DNA of 16,687 nucleotides. Source: Roseburia sp. CAG:303. GTDB lineage: Bacteria > Bacillota > Clostridia > Lachnospirales > Lachnospiraceae. A program made the position numbers and the translations under genes. This document shows positions 6,729 through 14,075 of the stretch, piece by piece (position 1 is the first letter of the stretch; the number at the start of each line of letters is the position of its first letter). The notes below the pieces were generated by a model. The model made no database searches. It saw only the letters and a list, made by a program, of their open reading frames with translations, and was not told the origin of the DNA. The stretch covers positions 2,616 through 19,302 of the forward strand of contig FR900098.1 of assembly GCA_000437755.1 (NCBI GenBank). The letters run 5' to 3'.

Positions 6729-8751
6729 ATTATCCATACAGAATCTGCACAAGAGTCTGAAAGACTATACGATTTATTTTGCAACCCTGATTATCGGTGT
6801 CGCTATTTTCTATGTATTCAACAGCATGGAGAAGCAGACCATTATGATGAAAACATCATCTGCAACATACGGTGTGATTAAACTTATGAACAGCACCATG
6901 GCAGCAATCAGCGTATTTGTGGCATTTGTCCTCGGCTGTCTGATTGTATATGCCAGTAATTTCCTCATGAAGAGGAGAAAAAAGGAATTCGGTATCTATA
7001 TGCTGCTCGGCATGGAAAAGGGCAGGATAGCACGGATCATCATGACGGAAACCATTATTATCGGTCTGGTTTCCCTGGTACTGGGCCTGACGGTGGGGAT
7101 CATTGCTTCACAGGGAATGAGTATTCTGGTCGCAAAGCTTTTTGAAGCCGATATGACAAAATATCAGTTTGTTGTGTCATACAGTGCAATTGGAAAAACC
7201 GTCATCTACTTCGTGATTATGTATCTTGTGGTTCTTGTGCTGGACACATTCGTGGTCGGTAAGGCAAAACTAATCGACCTGCTTCATGCAGCGAAAAAGA
7301 CCGAGAAAAATACCGCTAAGAATCCGGTTCTCTGTGTCGTTGTATTTCTTATTGCAGCCGTTCTTCTTGGAACAGCATATTATCAGGTTACTGCAGGTGC
7401 GGAAGATATCACGACAGAAAAACAGATACTGCTCCAGATTGGAAAAGGAGTCATAGGAACGTTTCTTGTATTCTGGTCTGTTTCCGGACTACTGTTCACT
7501 ATCGTATCAAAGAATAAGAAATTCTATTACAGGGGATTAAACAGTTTTACCATCCGGGAACTCGGGGGAAGAATTAATACAACGGTATTTTCGGGAAGTA
7601 TTATCTGTCTGATGCTGTTTATCACAATCTGTGTACTTTCCAGCGCGACAACCATGAGAAAAACGATTAATGATAATCTGAAAGAAATGACACCGGTCGA
7701 TCTGAATCTGATTCTGTATATGTATGATAAATATTATGATTACACGGATGTCAGCTCTGTTTTAAATGAACTCGGAGTCGATACCGGAAGGTTTAAGGAT
7801 ATACAGGAGATAACAGCATATACCGCAAAGGACGGTGGTTTTACCATGGGAAAAACCATGGGCATGGCACTGGATAAGATGGCACTGGATTCCCAGGTGC
7901 GGGATTATTATGAGAATTATACAGAATCCCTGATTAAGGTCAGCGATTATAATAAGATGGCAGAATTATACGGCCTAAAAACCTATTCGCTGGAAGACGA
8001 TGAATATATGATAGTTGCAAACTTTGGTACCATGGTGGATATGAGAAATGCCGGTCTGAAGGAAAAAGTGACACTGGATATCGGCGGAAAAGAATATCAT
8101 GCGAAATATCAGGAGTGCCAGAGTGGTTTTCTTTATAATGCATCCAATAACGTGGAATTTGGATTTTTTCTGGTTCCAGATGATGTGAATCTGGAGGATT
8201 ATAAACCGATGACTTCCTATTATGCGGCAAATTATGCTTCGGATAGTGCCAGCAGTTATATCGAAAGTGATTCGTTTAAAAAAATGATTCATGCACAGGA
8301 TGAACGCTGGGGGCCGATATCCATTTACAGTCGCCAGAGCATCAGGGAAAGCAGTATTGGACTGACTGCCATGATTATTTTTATCGGAATCTATCTCGGC
8401 ATTATCTTTATGATTGCCAGTGCAGCCATTCTGGCATTAAAAGAATTGTCCGAGGCAGCGGATAACAAAGAAAAATATGCAGTCCTGCGCCGAATCGGTG
8501 TGGATGAGAAACAGATGTACCATTCCCTGTTTGTCCAGAGTCTGGTATTCTTCGGAATACCTCTGGTGCTTGCGTGTATTCATTCCATTTTTGGAATCCA
8601 GACCTGCAACATGATTCTGGAACAGCTTGGAAATACCGGACTGTTGTATTCCATCCTGGTAACGGCAGGAATGATACTGCTGGTATATGGAATGTACTTT
8701 ATCATTACTTATTCCTGCAGTAAGAAGATTATTAAGGACAGAAGAAATTAA
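6715..8751 (+). CDS. ABC transporter permease, BceB-like (FtsX fold)
   Basis: 678 residues, within the usual BceB size range. GGGAGGGG (6701-6708) precedes the double ATG (6715 or 6718). Membrane segments are visible at about 19-37, 62-82, 108-135, 158-182, 203-222, 243-264 and 291-310. A large extracytoplasmic domain of ~240 residues (about 312-555) comes next, then three more helices (~556-585, ~610-632, ~640-665), giving the 10-helix BceB layout. The cytoplasmic stretch KRRKKEFGIYMLLGMEKGRI (87-106) is typical, as is ALKELSEAADNKEKYAVLRR near the C-terminus. The extracytoplasmic domain is thought to determine which peptide is recognised. It partners with the preceding ATPase and the upstream kinase; a strong terminator follows. 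Confidence 0.92.
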   Translation: MMLFKLSIQNLHKSLKDYTIYFATLIIGVAIFYVFNSMEKQTIMMKTSSATYGVIKLMNSTMAAISVFVAFVLGCLIVYASNFLMKRRKKEFGIYMLLGMEKGRIARIIMTETIIIGLVSLVLGLTVGIIASQGMSILVAKLFEADMTKYQFVVSYSAIGKTVIYFVIMYLVVLVLDTFVVGKAKLIDLLHAAKKTEKNTAKNPVLCVVVFLIAAVLLGTAYYQVTAGAEDITTEKQILLQIGKGVIGTFLVFWSVSGLLFTIVSKNKKFYYRGLNSFTIRELGGRINTTVFSGSIICLMLFITICVLSSATTMRKTINDNLKEMTPVDLNLILYMYDKYYDYTDVSSVLNELGVDTGRFKDIQEITAYTAKDGGFTMGKTMGMALDKMALDSQVRDYYENYTESLIKVSDYNKMAELYGLKTYSLEDDEYMIVANFGTMVDMRNAGLKEKVTLDIGGKEYHAKYQECQSGFLYNASNNVEFGFFLVPDDVNLEDYKPMTSYYAANYASDSASSYIESDSFKKMIHAQDERWGPISIYSRQSIRESSIGLTAMIIFIGIYLGIIFMIASAAILALKELSEAADNKEKYAVLRRIGVDEKQMYHSLFVQSLVFFGIPLVLACIHSIFGIQTCNMILEQLGNTGLLYSILVTAGMILLVYGMYFIITYSCSKKIIKDRRN

Positions 8752-8770
8752 CCACGGATATCCGGAAAAT

Positions 8771-8825
8771 AAAAATGGGCTGTTGCTCTGACAGTTGAAG
8801 CTGTTGCGGCAACACCCATTTTTGT
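8771..8825 (+). terminator. rho-independent terminator, probably bidirectional
   Basis: AAAAATGGG (8771-8779) pairs with CCCATTTTT (8815-8823); after one bulged C, TGTTGC (8781-8786) pairs with GCAACA (8809-8814). The loop holds a small inner stem ACAG/CTGT. The T tract completes the + strand terminator after the permease gene, and the A tract on the left gives the same arrangement on the minus strand, so it could also stop transcription from the tRNA gene. Confidence 0.85.
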
Positions 8826-8834
8826 GTAATTATA

Positions 8835-8864
8835 ATGCCAGGGTAAAAGAAAAATCCCTGGCAT
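8835..8864. repeat. perfect 9-bp inverted repeat (hairpin)
   Basis: ATGCCAGGG (8835-8843) and CCCTGGCAT (8856-8864) form a perfect stem with a 12-base A/T-rich loop. It lies 31 bases beyond the tRNA 3' end on the minus strand. No solid T run follows on either strand, so it is either a weak tRNA terminator or a processing or stability element. Confidence 0.55.
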
Positions 8865-8894
8865 CATAGTTAGAAAGAAAAATTATATGAAAAA

Positions 8895-8965
8895 AGCGGG
8901 TGATGGGAATCGAACCCACGTATCCAGCTTGGAAGGCTGGTGTTCTACCATTGAACTACACCCGC
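8895..8965 (-). tRNA. tRNA-Gly (anticodon TCC)
   Basis: Reading the minus strand gives acceptor GCGGGTG/CACCCGC, D arm GTTC-AATGGTA-GAAC, anticodon arm CCAGC-CTTCCAA-GCTGG with anticodon TCC, a 4-base variable loop, T arm GTGGG-TTCGATT-CCCAT and discriminator T. The 71 nt form a full cloverleaf. CCA is not encoded; a run of T follows the discriminator directly. This is the only minus-strand gene in the window. Confidence 0.96.
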
Positions 8966-8976
8966 GAACAAGATAT

Positions 8977-9005
8977 AATATAGCATACATTTTGAAAAAA
9001 TGCAA
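8977..9005 (-). promoter_or_regulatory. promoter of the tRNA-Gly gene
   Basis: On the minus strand TTGCAT (9000-9005) and TATATT (8977-8982) are spaced by 17 bases, and the -10 box ends 11 bases before the tRNA 5' end. It is divergent from the promoter of the response regulator gene at 9105. Confidence 0.65.
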
Positions 9006-9023
9006 GAGAAATTTAAAAAAATA

Positions 9024-9052
9024 TTGAAAAAAATTTTTCTATGAATTATGCT
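9024..9052 (+). promoter_or_regulatory. promoter of the second response regulator gene
   Basis: TTGAAA (9024-9029) and TATGCT (9047-9052) are spaced by 17 bases inside an A/T-rich tract. Transcription would start near 9059, giving a leader of about 45 bases. Confidence 0.6.
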
Positions 9053-9069
9053 ATGGTAGAATGATGCCC

Positions 9070-9079
9070 ATGACGTCAT
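9070..9079. promoter_or_regulatory. 10-bp palindrome ATGACGTCAT in the leader
   Basis: A perfect palindrome centred on ACGT lies about 10 to 20 bases after the predicted transcription start and 25 bases before the ATG of the response regulator. The position would suit an operator. The flanks CTATG (9051-9055) and CATAG (9077-9081) are also inverted repeats. No known regulator is recognised. Confidence 0.3.
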
Positions 9080-9104
9080 AGTAAAAAGAGAAAGTGAGTA
9101 AAAA

Positions 9105-9773
9105 ATGAGCAGACTACTGATTATAGAAGATGATGTGAATATCAATGAAATGCTGCAGGAAGCATTTGGGAAGAAGGGGTATGAAGTGGTGAGTGCCTAC
9201 TCCGGAACGGAAGGGATTCTGAGGATTGAAAAGGAAACGTATCAGATGGTGATTCTGGATCTGATGCTTCCGGGAATGGACGGACAGCAGGTATTGAAAA
9301 ATATCCGTGAGAAGAGCAATGTTCCGGTGATTGTGCTGTCGGCGAAGGATGAGCTCGATACAAAAGTTGATCTGCTGATGTCGGGTGCAAGCGATTATAT
9401 GACGAAGCCATTTGAATTAAAGGAACTGGAAGTACGGGTTCTGGTACAGTTAAGAAATGCAGCCGGAAAAAATGAAGTTTTTCTGGAATACCGGGACCTG
9501 AGAATTGACCGGGAGGGGAAGAAAGTTATTCTGTGTGGGAAACCATTGTCCCTTACGGCACAGGAATACCGGATTCTGGAACTGCTGTTAAAACATCCGC
9601 AGAAAGTATTTACGAAAAATGAGATCTACGAATATGCATGGGAAGAGTATTACATGGGCGAGGATAAGACGATCAATGTGCATATCAGCAATATCCGCCA
9701 GAAAATGAAGAAAATCACACAGGAAGAATACATTGAAACCGTGTGGGGGATGGGCTTTAAATTAGCTGAATAA
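9105..9773 (+). CDS. OmpR-family response regulator of the second ABC cassette
   Basis: 222 residues. Receiver domain (about 1-117): E8/D9/D10, phospho-acceptor D52 (VILDLMLPGMDG), S79 in place of the more usual Thr, and K101 (YMTKPF). The winged helix (about 128-222) carries LTAQEYRILELLLKHPQKVFT and TINVHISNIRQKMKK, followed by the wing sequence TVWGMGFKL. The ribosome binding site (GAGAAAGTGAG) is weak. The gene heads a cassette with an ATPase, an ABC-2 permease and a kinase. By analogy to BcrAB- and lantibiotic-immunity-like systems it should switch on the transporter when the kinase senses a peptide antibiotic. The likely binding site is the set of 11-bp-spaced repeats just downstream. 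Confidence 0.9.
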   Translation: MSRLLIIEDDVNINEMLQEAFGKKGYEVVSAYSGTEGILRIEKETYQMVILDLMLPGMDGQQVLKNIREKSNVPVIVLSAKDELDTKVDLLMSGASDYMTKPFELKELEVRVLVQLRNAAGKNEVFLEYRDLRIDREGKKVILCGKPLSLTAQEYRILELLLKHPQKVFTKNEIYEYAWEEYYMGEDKTINVHISNIRQKMKKITQEEYIETVWGMGFKLAE

Positions 9774-9782
9774 AATCTTTAC

Positions 9783-9813
9783 CTTTTCTTAAACTTTTCT
9801 TGGAGCTTTCTTT
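9783..9813 (+). promoter_or_regulatory. tandem CTTTTCTT direct repeats, probable response regulator site
   Basis: CTTTTCTT occurs at 9783-9790 and again at 9794-9801, exactly 11 bp apart, and a degenerate third copy (GCTTTCTT, 9805-9812) continues the same 11-bp period. Head-to-tail half-sites one helical turn apart are the usual target of OmpR-family dimers. The array lies between the regulator gene and the ATPase gene, just upstream of the TAGAAT -10 box. Confidence 0.6.
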
Positions 9814-9831
9814 GCGGACAGAAGGTAGAAT
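9803..9831 (+). promoter_or_regulatory. candidate activator-dependent promoter of the ABC genes
   Basis: TAGAAT (9826-9831) is a fair -10 box. The hexamer 17 bases upstream, GAGCTT (9803-9808), is a very poor -35 and overlaps the third direct repeat. A poor -35 with regulator half-sites next to it is what one expects for a promoter driven by a phosphorylated OmpR-type activator. Confidence 0.45.
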
Positions 9832-9863
9832 AAAGACAGTGAAAGAAAGAGAGGAAGAAAGCT

Positions 9864-10778
9864 ATGGAATATGCAGTGGAAACAAATTGTCTTACGAAAA
9901 AGTTTCATCATCATGTAGCGGTCAGTCAGATAAATATGCATGTGAAACGCGGGGAAATCTACGGATTTATCGGCAGAAACGGAGCAGGAAAAACGACCTG
10001 CATGAAAATGCTCTGCGGACTGTCCACGCAGACGGACGGGGAGATTCGGCTGTTTGGAAAACAGGGAGCAGAAACAAAAGCATATATGGAGCGGATTGGA
10101 AATCTGATTGAAAATCCCGGTTTATATCCGAATATGACAGGATATGAGAATCTGAAATGCAAGTGCATTGCAATGGGAATCTATAAAAAAGGTTATATCG
10201 AAGAAATTTTAAAACAGGTCGGTCTGGAAAATGACAGGAAAAAGAAGGTAAAGAATTATTCACTCGGAATGAAACAGCGTCTTGGAATCGGCATGGCACT
10301 TGTGGGAGAGCCGGATCTGCTGATTCTTGACGAGCCGATTAACGGGCTTGATCCACAGGGAATTGCAGAAATCAGGGATACTTTAAAGCGGCTGAATCAG
10401 AAAAAAGGAATCACGATTCTGATTTCGAGTCATATTCTGGAGGAATTGTATAAAGTAGCCGATACGTTTGGCATTATTAATCAGGGCGAGCTGATTCTGG
10501 AACTTTCCAAAGAAGAACTGGAAAAAAGGTGCAGCGATTACATCGAGATACAGACGGAAGATGCCCAGAAGGTCTGTACTGTACTGGAAACACTGGGAAT
10601 CCACGAATACAAGGTGACGGAAAATCATGTGATACATATCTATGAGGCACTGGAAAAAGCGGCATGGCTGAATACGGAGCTGGTAAAACAGGGCTGTGTG
10701 CTGGATGGATTCCGTGTGGCACGGGAAAAACTGGAAAATTATTTTCTGGAGCTGACAGGAGGGGCAAAAAATGTTTAA
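9864..10778 (+). CDS. ABC transporter ATP-binding protein, BcrA-like
   Basis: 304 residues; GAGGAAG about 7 bases upstream supports the start. Motifs: Walker A GRNGAGKTT (37-45), signature YSLGMKQRLG (132-141), Walker B LLILDEPINGLDPQG (152-166) and H-loop H190 (LISSHILEEL). LGMKQR in place of LSGGQ and the ~80-residue C-terminal extension are typical of the BcrA and lantibiotic-immunity (LanF) ATPases. It should power the ABC-2 permease encoded next, with which it overlaps by 8 bases. The pair probably removes a bacitracin- or lantibiotic-like peptide from the membrane; the substrate is not determined. Confidence 0.9.
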   Translation: MEYAVETNCLTKKFHHHVAVSQINMHVKRGEIYGFIGRNGAGKTTCMKMLCGLSTQTDGEIRLFGKQGAETKAYMERIGNLIENPGLYPNMTGYENLKCKCIAMGIYKKGYIEEILKQVGLENDRKKKVKNYSLGMKQRLGIGMALVGEPDLLILDEPINGLDPQGIAEIRDTLKRLNQKKGITILISSHILEELYKVADTFGIINQGELILELSKEELEKRCSDYIEIQTEDAQKVCTVLETLGIHEYKVTENHVIHIYEALEKAAWLNTELVKQGCVLDGFRVAREKLENYFLELTGGAKNV

Positions 10779-11637
10779 TTTAATCAGAATGAATCTTTAT
10801 CGTATTTTTCATACAAGAAGTACTTATATTATGCTGGCGGTTATCATGGCATTTGCCGGATTTTCCGCATATATGATGAGAGAAGATATAAAAATGCTGG
10901 AGGAGGAAATTACGGCGGAGGGCGGCCAGATAAATGAGGCACAGACAGATGAAATTGTGCCGGAAAGTGATGATGCATCTACACCATTGACTATCATGGT
11001 GGAGACACCATATCATGAAGATGGAACAAAGCCTGCATTTACCGAGTATCTCTGTGCGGATCTGCGCAGCGGACTGATTTTAATTATTCTTGCGATCTTT
11101 CCGGTTCTGTTTGTAAACAGTGAGGAAAAATCAGGGTTTGTCAAGAATATTGCAGGGCAGACAAAAAGGCGGGAATGGATCTATCTGTCAAAAACAGCAG
11201 GAATCATGATTTTTCATCTTATGGCAATGGCGGCATATACGATTATCCATATCGCGACATTTCCTATTCTGCATCCGGGAGAACCGTTTGGGGTGTCCAT
11301 GTTCGGGCAGACAGCACGTTATATGGGAGTATTATGGCTTCTGAGTGTGGCATTTTCCAGTGGAATGGCACTGCTTACCACTCTGTTAAAAAGTACGGCA
11401 GTTTCTATCACGGTCGGAATACTTGCGGTACTCGGTGTGGGAGATATTATCTCCGGATTTTTCACACATATATATAAAATCAAAATATCAGAGTATCTGC
11501 TGATATCAAACTATAAGGCACTGCTTTATAACAGTGCGGCGGATAAATTCTGGCATGCACTTGTGGTTGCACTGGCATTTCTGATTGGATACAATATTAT
11601 TGGAAGTGTAGTTGTACGAAAAAGGGATGTAGTATAA
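10771..11637 (+). CDS. ABC-2 type permease, BcrB/LanE-like
   Basis: 288 residues, preceded by a strong AGGAGGGG (10757-10764) inside the ATPase gene. About six membrane helices are visible: ~18-36, ~99-116, ~143-164, ~184-206, ~209-231 and ~260-282. Between helices 1 and 2 is a ~60-residue acidic, Glu/Asp-rich extracytoplasmic loop (about 38-98), larger than in minimal BcrB proteins and a possible peptide-contact region. There is no ATPase motif. The gene order ATPase-permease and the overlap imply one complex. Only one permease gene is present, so the transporter may be a permease homodimer, unlike LanFEG with two different permeases. Confidence 0.82.
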   Translation: MFNLIRMNLYRIFHTRSTYIMLAVIMAFAGFSAYMMREDIKMLEEEITAEGGQINEAQTDEIVPESDDASTPLTIMVETPYHEDGTKPAFTEYLCADLRSGLILIILAIFPVLFVNSEEKSGFVKNIAGQTKRREWIYLSKTAGIMIFHLMAMAAYTIIHIATFPILHPGEPFGVSMFGQTARYMGVLWLLSVAFSSGMALLTTLLKSTAVSITVGILAVLGVGDIISGFFTHIYKIKISEYLLISNYKALLYNSAADKFWHALVVALAFLIGYNIIGSVVVRKRDVV

Positions 11638-11674
11638 AACAAAGAAAGATGGAACAATAGCGGGTATGGAGGGA

Positions 11675-11703
11675 TTGTTTCCAAAACAGGATTGTGTTAT
11701 ACT
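11675..11703 (+). promoter_or_regulatory. separate promoter for the second histidine kinase gene
   Basis: TTGTTT (11675-11680) and TATACT (11698-11703) are spaced by exactly 17 bases. Transcription from here would start near 11710, just upstream of the kinase ribosome binding site. The kinase could therefore be made at a basal level independent of the transporter promoter. Confidence 0.6.
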
Positions 11704-11733
11704 GACCTTATGAATGAACAGGGAGATGGCAGG

Positions 11734-12624
11734 ATGATCTGGATTTTGGGAATTTTATTGATAATAATAAGTATACAGTTTGCGAGATACAGGCGGCAGA
11801 TTAAGGATATCTGCCGTCAGATGTCGTTTCTTGAGGAAGAGCAGAGCAATAAGCTGGTAACGATTCAGTATGCTACAAAGGAGTTTGAAGATCTGGCCGG
11901 GCATATTAATGTGTTAAATGAGAAGTGCCGGAAGCAGGTGTGGGAATACCGGCAGAAGGACGAACGCTTAAAAGAAGCGATTGCGAATCTGTCCCATGAT
12001 ATCCGGACTCCGCTGACTTCGCTCGGCGGTTATTTTGATTTATTGTGTGATTGTGAAGAGGAACAGGATGAGGAACGGTATCAGCAGATTATCAGGGAGA
12101 GAATCCGGACACTGGAAACTATGCTTGAGGAGCTGTTTACTTACACAAAATTGCAGAATGATGCTTATGTGCTGGAATTGCAAAAAGAAAATATCACAAA
12201 AATTGTCTGTGATAATATCCTTTCTTTTTATCAGGAAATTAAGAAAAGAAAGATAGAACCGGATATCCGGGTGGAAGAGGATAATGTCTGGATCTGGGGA
12301 AATCAGACGGCAGCAGCAAGAATTATCCAGAATATTATCCGGAATGCCCTGCTGCATGGCAGTGGAGAACTTGAAATCCGGGCAGGCAGGGAGAATCGTA
12401 TTTATTCTTTTGAATGTTCCAATACGGTGGAAAATCCGGAAGAAATCGATGTGGAACAGGTGTTTACAAGGTTTTATAAGAGTGACAGTGCAAGGCAGGC
12501 GGTATCCACGGGGCTGGGACTTGCCATTACAAAAGAGCTGACGGAACGGATGGGCGGCACGATCTGTGCCCGGCTGGAAGGAAACTGTTTCTGTATAAGA
12601 GTAGAATTTGGGATAATGGAATAA
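11734..12624 (+). CDS. sensor histidine kinase of the second ABC cassette
   Basis: 296 residues from the ATG at 11734, which has GGGAG (11721-11725) 8 bases upstream. In-frame TTG (11692) and ATG (11710) lie within or next to the predicted promoter and are less likely. One N-terminal membrane helix (about 2-17) is followed directly by a coiled linker (~20-80), so there is no extracellular sensor domain. H88 in NLSHDIRTPLTSLGGY is the phospho-acceptor. The ATPase domain has the N box IIQNIIRNALLHG (N204), an F box VFTRFYKSD and the G2 box STGLGLAITKEL (258-269). The G1 box DxGxG is not recognisable; SNTVENPEEID stands in its place, as seen in several short lantibiotic-type kinases. It should pair with the regulator at 9105-9773 although the two genes are separated by the transporter genes. 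Confidence 0.87.
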   Translation: MIWILGILLIIISIQFARYRRQIKDICRQMSFLEEEQSNKLVTIQYATKEFEDLAGHINVLNEKCRKQVWEYRQKDERLKEAIANLSHDIRTPLTSLGGYFDLLCDCEEEQDEERYQQIIRERIRTLETMLEELFTYTKLQNDAYVLELQKENITKIVCDNILSFYQEIKKRKIEPDIRVEEDNVWIWGNQTAAARIIQNIIRNALLHGSGELEIRAGRENRIYSFECSNTVENPEEIDVEQVFTRFYKSDSARQAVSTGLGLAITKELTERMGGTICARLEGNCFCIRVEFGIME

Positions 12625-12635
12625 GAAAGTTATCC

Positions 12636-12664
12636 TTGTAGTCGGACAGACTTTGGGATATAAT
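12636..12664 (+). promoter_or_regulatory. promoter of the trkA-trkH operon
   Basis: TTGTAG (12636-12641) and a perfect TATAAT (12659-12664) are 17 bases apart, 34 bases before the trkA ATG. No terminator separates it from the kinase gene upstream, so some readthrough is possible. Confidence 0.65.
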
Positions 12665-12698
12665 AGGAATAGTTTTGGAAAAAAGAGGAGAATGTATT

Positions 12699-14057
12699 AT
12701 GAATATTATTATTGCCGGATGTGGAAAAGTAGGATGTACACTGGCAGAACAACTGAATGCGGAAGGTCATGAGGTATCAGTTATAGATAATGATGCACAG
12801 GCATTGCAAAATGCATCATCAAGGTTTGATGTTATGGGAGTGGAAGGAAACTGTACCAGTTACCGTGTTCAGACAGAAGTGGGAATCGATGATGCGGATC
12901 TGATGATTGCCGTGACAGATAAGGATGAGTTAAATATGCTTGCCTGCCTGATTGCGAAGAAAGCAGGTGACTGTCATACGATCGCAAGGGTAAGAAATCC
13001 GGAATATTACGAAGAAATTAATTACATCAGGGAAGAACTTGGTCTGTCCATGTCCATTAATCCAGAGCTGGCAGCGGCATCCGAAATTGCAAGACTCATT
13101 CAGGTGCCGTCCGCACTGGAGGTTGATACCTTTGCAAAAGGAAGAGTCAGCCTGATCAAAATCCAGATTCCGCAGGGATCCGTACTGGACAATATGGCGA
13201 TTTGCAATATGGCAGAAAAAATCAGCCAGAAGGTGCTGATCTGTATCGTGGAAAGAGAGAAAGAAGTTGTTATCCCAGGAGGAAATTTTGTGCTGAAAGC
13301 AGGGGATTATATCTCTGTAACAGTAGCCATTCCGGAGATAAATCATTTCCTTAACCGGATTGGAATTAAAACGAAGCCGATTCATAATGTCATGATTGCA
13401 GGTGGCGGGACAATCTCCTATTATCTGGCGAAATTACTTTTGGCAGCACATATAAATGTAAAAATCGTGGAACATAATCTGGAGCGCTGTAATGAATTAA
13501 GCGATCTGCTTCCTCACGCCATGATTATTCATGGAGATGTGACGGAAAGAGAGATTCTGATGGAGGAAAATATCGAAGATGCGGATGCGGTAGTGGCACT
13601 GACAAATTCGGATGAGGAGAATGTGTTGCTTTCCCTGTTTGTGAATAAATTATCAAAGGCAAAACGAATCGTAAAGATAACAAGAGAATCTTTTATGGAA
13701 GTTATCGATGAGATGCCGGTTGGAAATATTGTATCGCCGAAGAATATTACGGCAGAATACATTATCCGTTATGTCCGTTCCAGACAGAATTCATATGACA
13801 GCAGTAATGTTGAAACACTGTACCGGCTGGTAGGCGGAAAGGCAGAAGCCCTTGAATTCGTTGTGGGAAGTAATGCGAAGGCAGCCAATAAAGAGATCTG
13901 CGAATTAAATATCAGGGACAATACCCTGATCTGCAGCATTTACCGTAATGGAAAAGTGATACGTCCGACAGGAAAGGATAAGATTCTTCCAAAAGACAGT
14001 GTAATGGTAGTTACGACAAAAAAAGGTCTGAATGGAATTGATGATATAGTAAAGTAA
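12699..14057 (+). CDS. trkA: Trk potassium uptake system peripheral protein TrkA
   Basis: 452 residues. The ATG at 12699 follows AGAGGAG (12684-12690) by 8 bases; an upstream TTG at 12675 is before that site. The protein is a tandem RCK duplication, as usual for TrkA. The first Rossmann domain opens with MNIIIAGCGKVGCTLAEQL (glycine motif G7-x-G9-x2-G12, acidic D30 for the ribose). A first RCK_C follows at about 140-212. The second Rossmann domain starts near residue 230 with VMIAGGGTISYYLA, where the third glycine is replaced by Ser240. A second RCK_C follows at about 372-445. TrkA binds NAD(H)/ATP on the cytoplasmic face and gates the TrkH channel encoded 18 bases downstream. A cyclic-di-AMP effect through RCK_C is possible but not shown. 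Confidence 0.93.
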   Translation: MNIIIAGCGKVGCTLAEQLNAEGHEVSVIDNDAQALQNASSRFDVMGVEGNCTSYRVQTEVGIDDADLMIAVTDKDELNMLACLIAKKAGDCHTIARVRNPEYYEEINYIREELGLSMSINPELAAASEIARLIQVPSALEVDTFAKGRVSLIKIQIPQGSVLDNMAICNMAEKISQKVLICIVEREKEVVIPGGNFVLKAGDYISVTVAIPEINHFLNRIGIKTKPIHNVMIAGGGTISYYLAKLLLAAHINVKIVEHNLERCNELSDLLPHAMIIHGDVTEREILMEENIEDADAVVALTNSDEENVLLSLFVNKLSKAKRIVKITRESFMEVIDEMPVGNIVSPKNITAEYIIRYVRSRQNSYDSSNVETLYRLVGGKAEALEFVVGSNAKAANKEICELNIRDNTLICSIYRNGKVIRPTGKDKILPKDSVMVVTTKKGLNGIDDIVK

Positions 14058-14075
14058 AAGAAAGAAGCAGAAGAA

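Larger units (their letters stand above)
8752..9104. other. 353-bp gap without protein genes
   Basis: This stretch holds the transporter terminator, a second hairpin, the minus-strand tRNA-Gly with its promoter, and the promoter and a palindrome ahead of the second response regulator. The segment from about 8986 to 9045 is very A/T-rich. I see no small ORF with a ribosome binding site and no remnant of a mobile element. Confidence 0.75.

Noticed and set aside
8895..8965. tRNA-Gly as an integration (att) site of a mobile element
   Set aside because: No integrase, no duplicated tRNA 3' end and no composition break are visible in the window; kept only as a question for comparative work.
9800..10111. 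103-codon + strand frame overlapping the BcrA-like gene start
   Set aside because: Out of frame with the well-supported ATPase, lies partly over the promoter and has no protein-like pattern.
10771..11637. LanFEG-type immunity transporter with two permeases
   Set aside because: Only one permease gene is present between the ATPase and the kinase, so a BcrAB-like pair is the better description, and no lantibiotic precursor or modification gene is nearby.
12930..13385. 151-codon open frame on the minus strand within trkA
   Set aside because: The sense strand encodes a clear TrkA; the antisense product resembles no family and has Cys/Phe/His-rich shadow composition.
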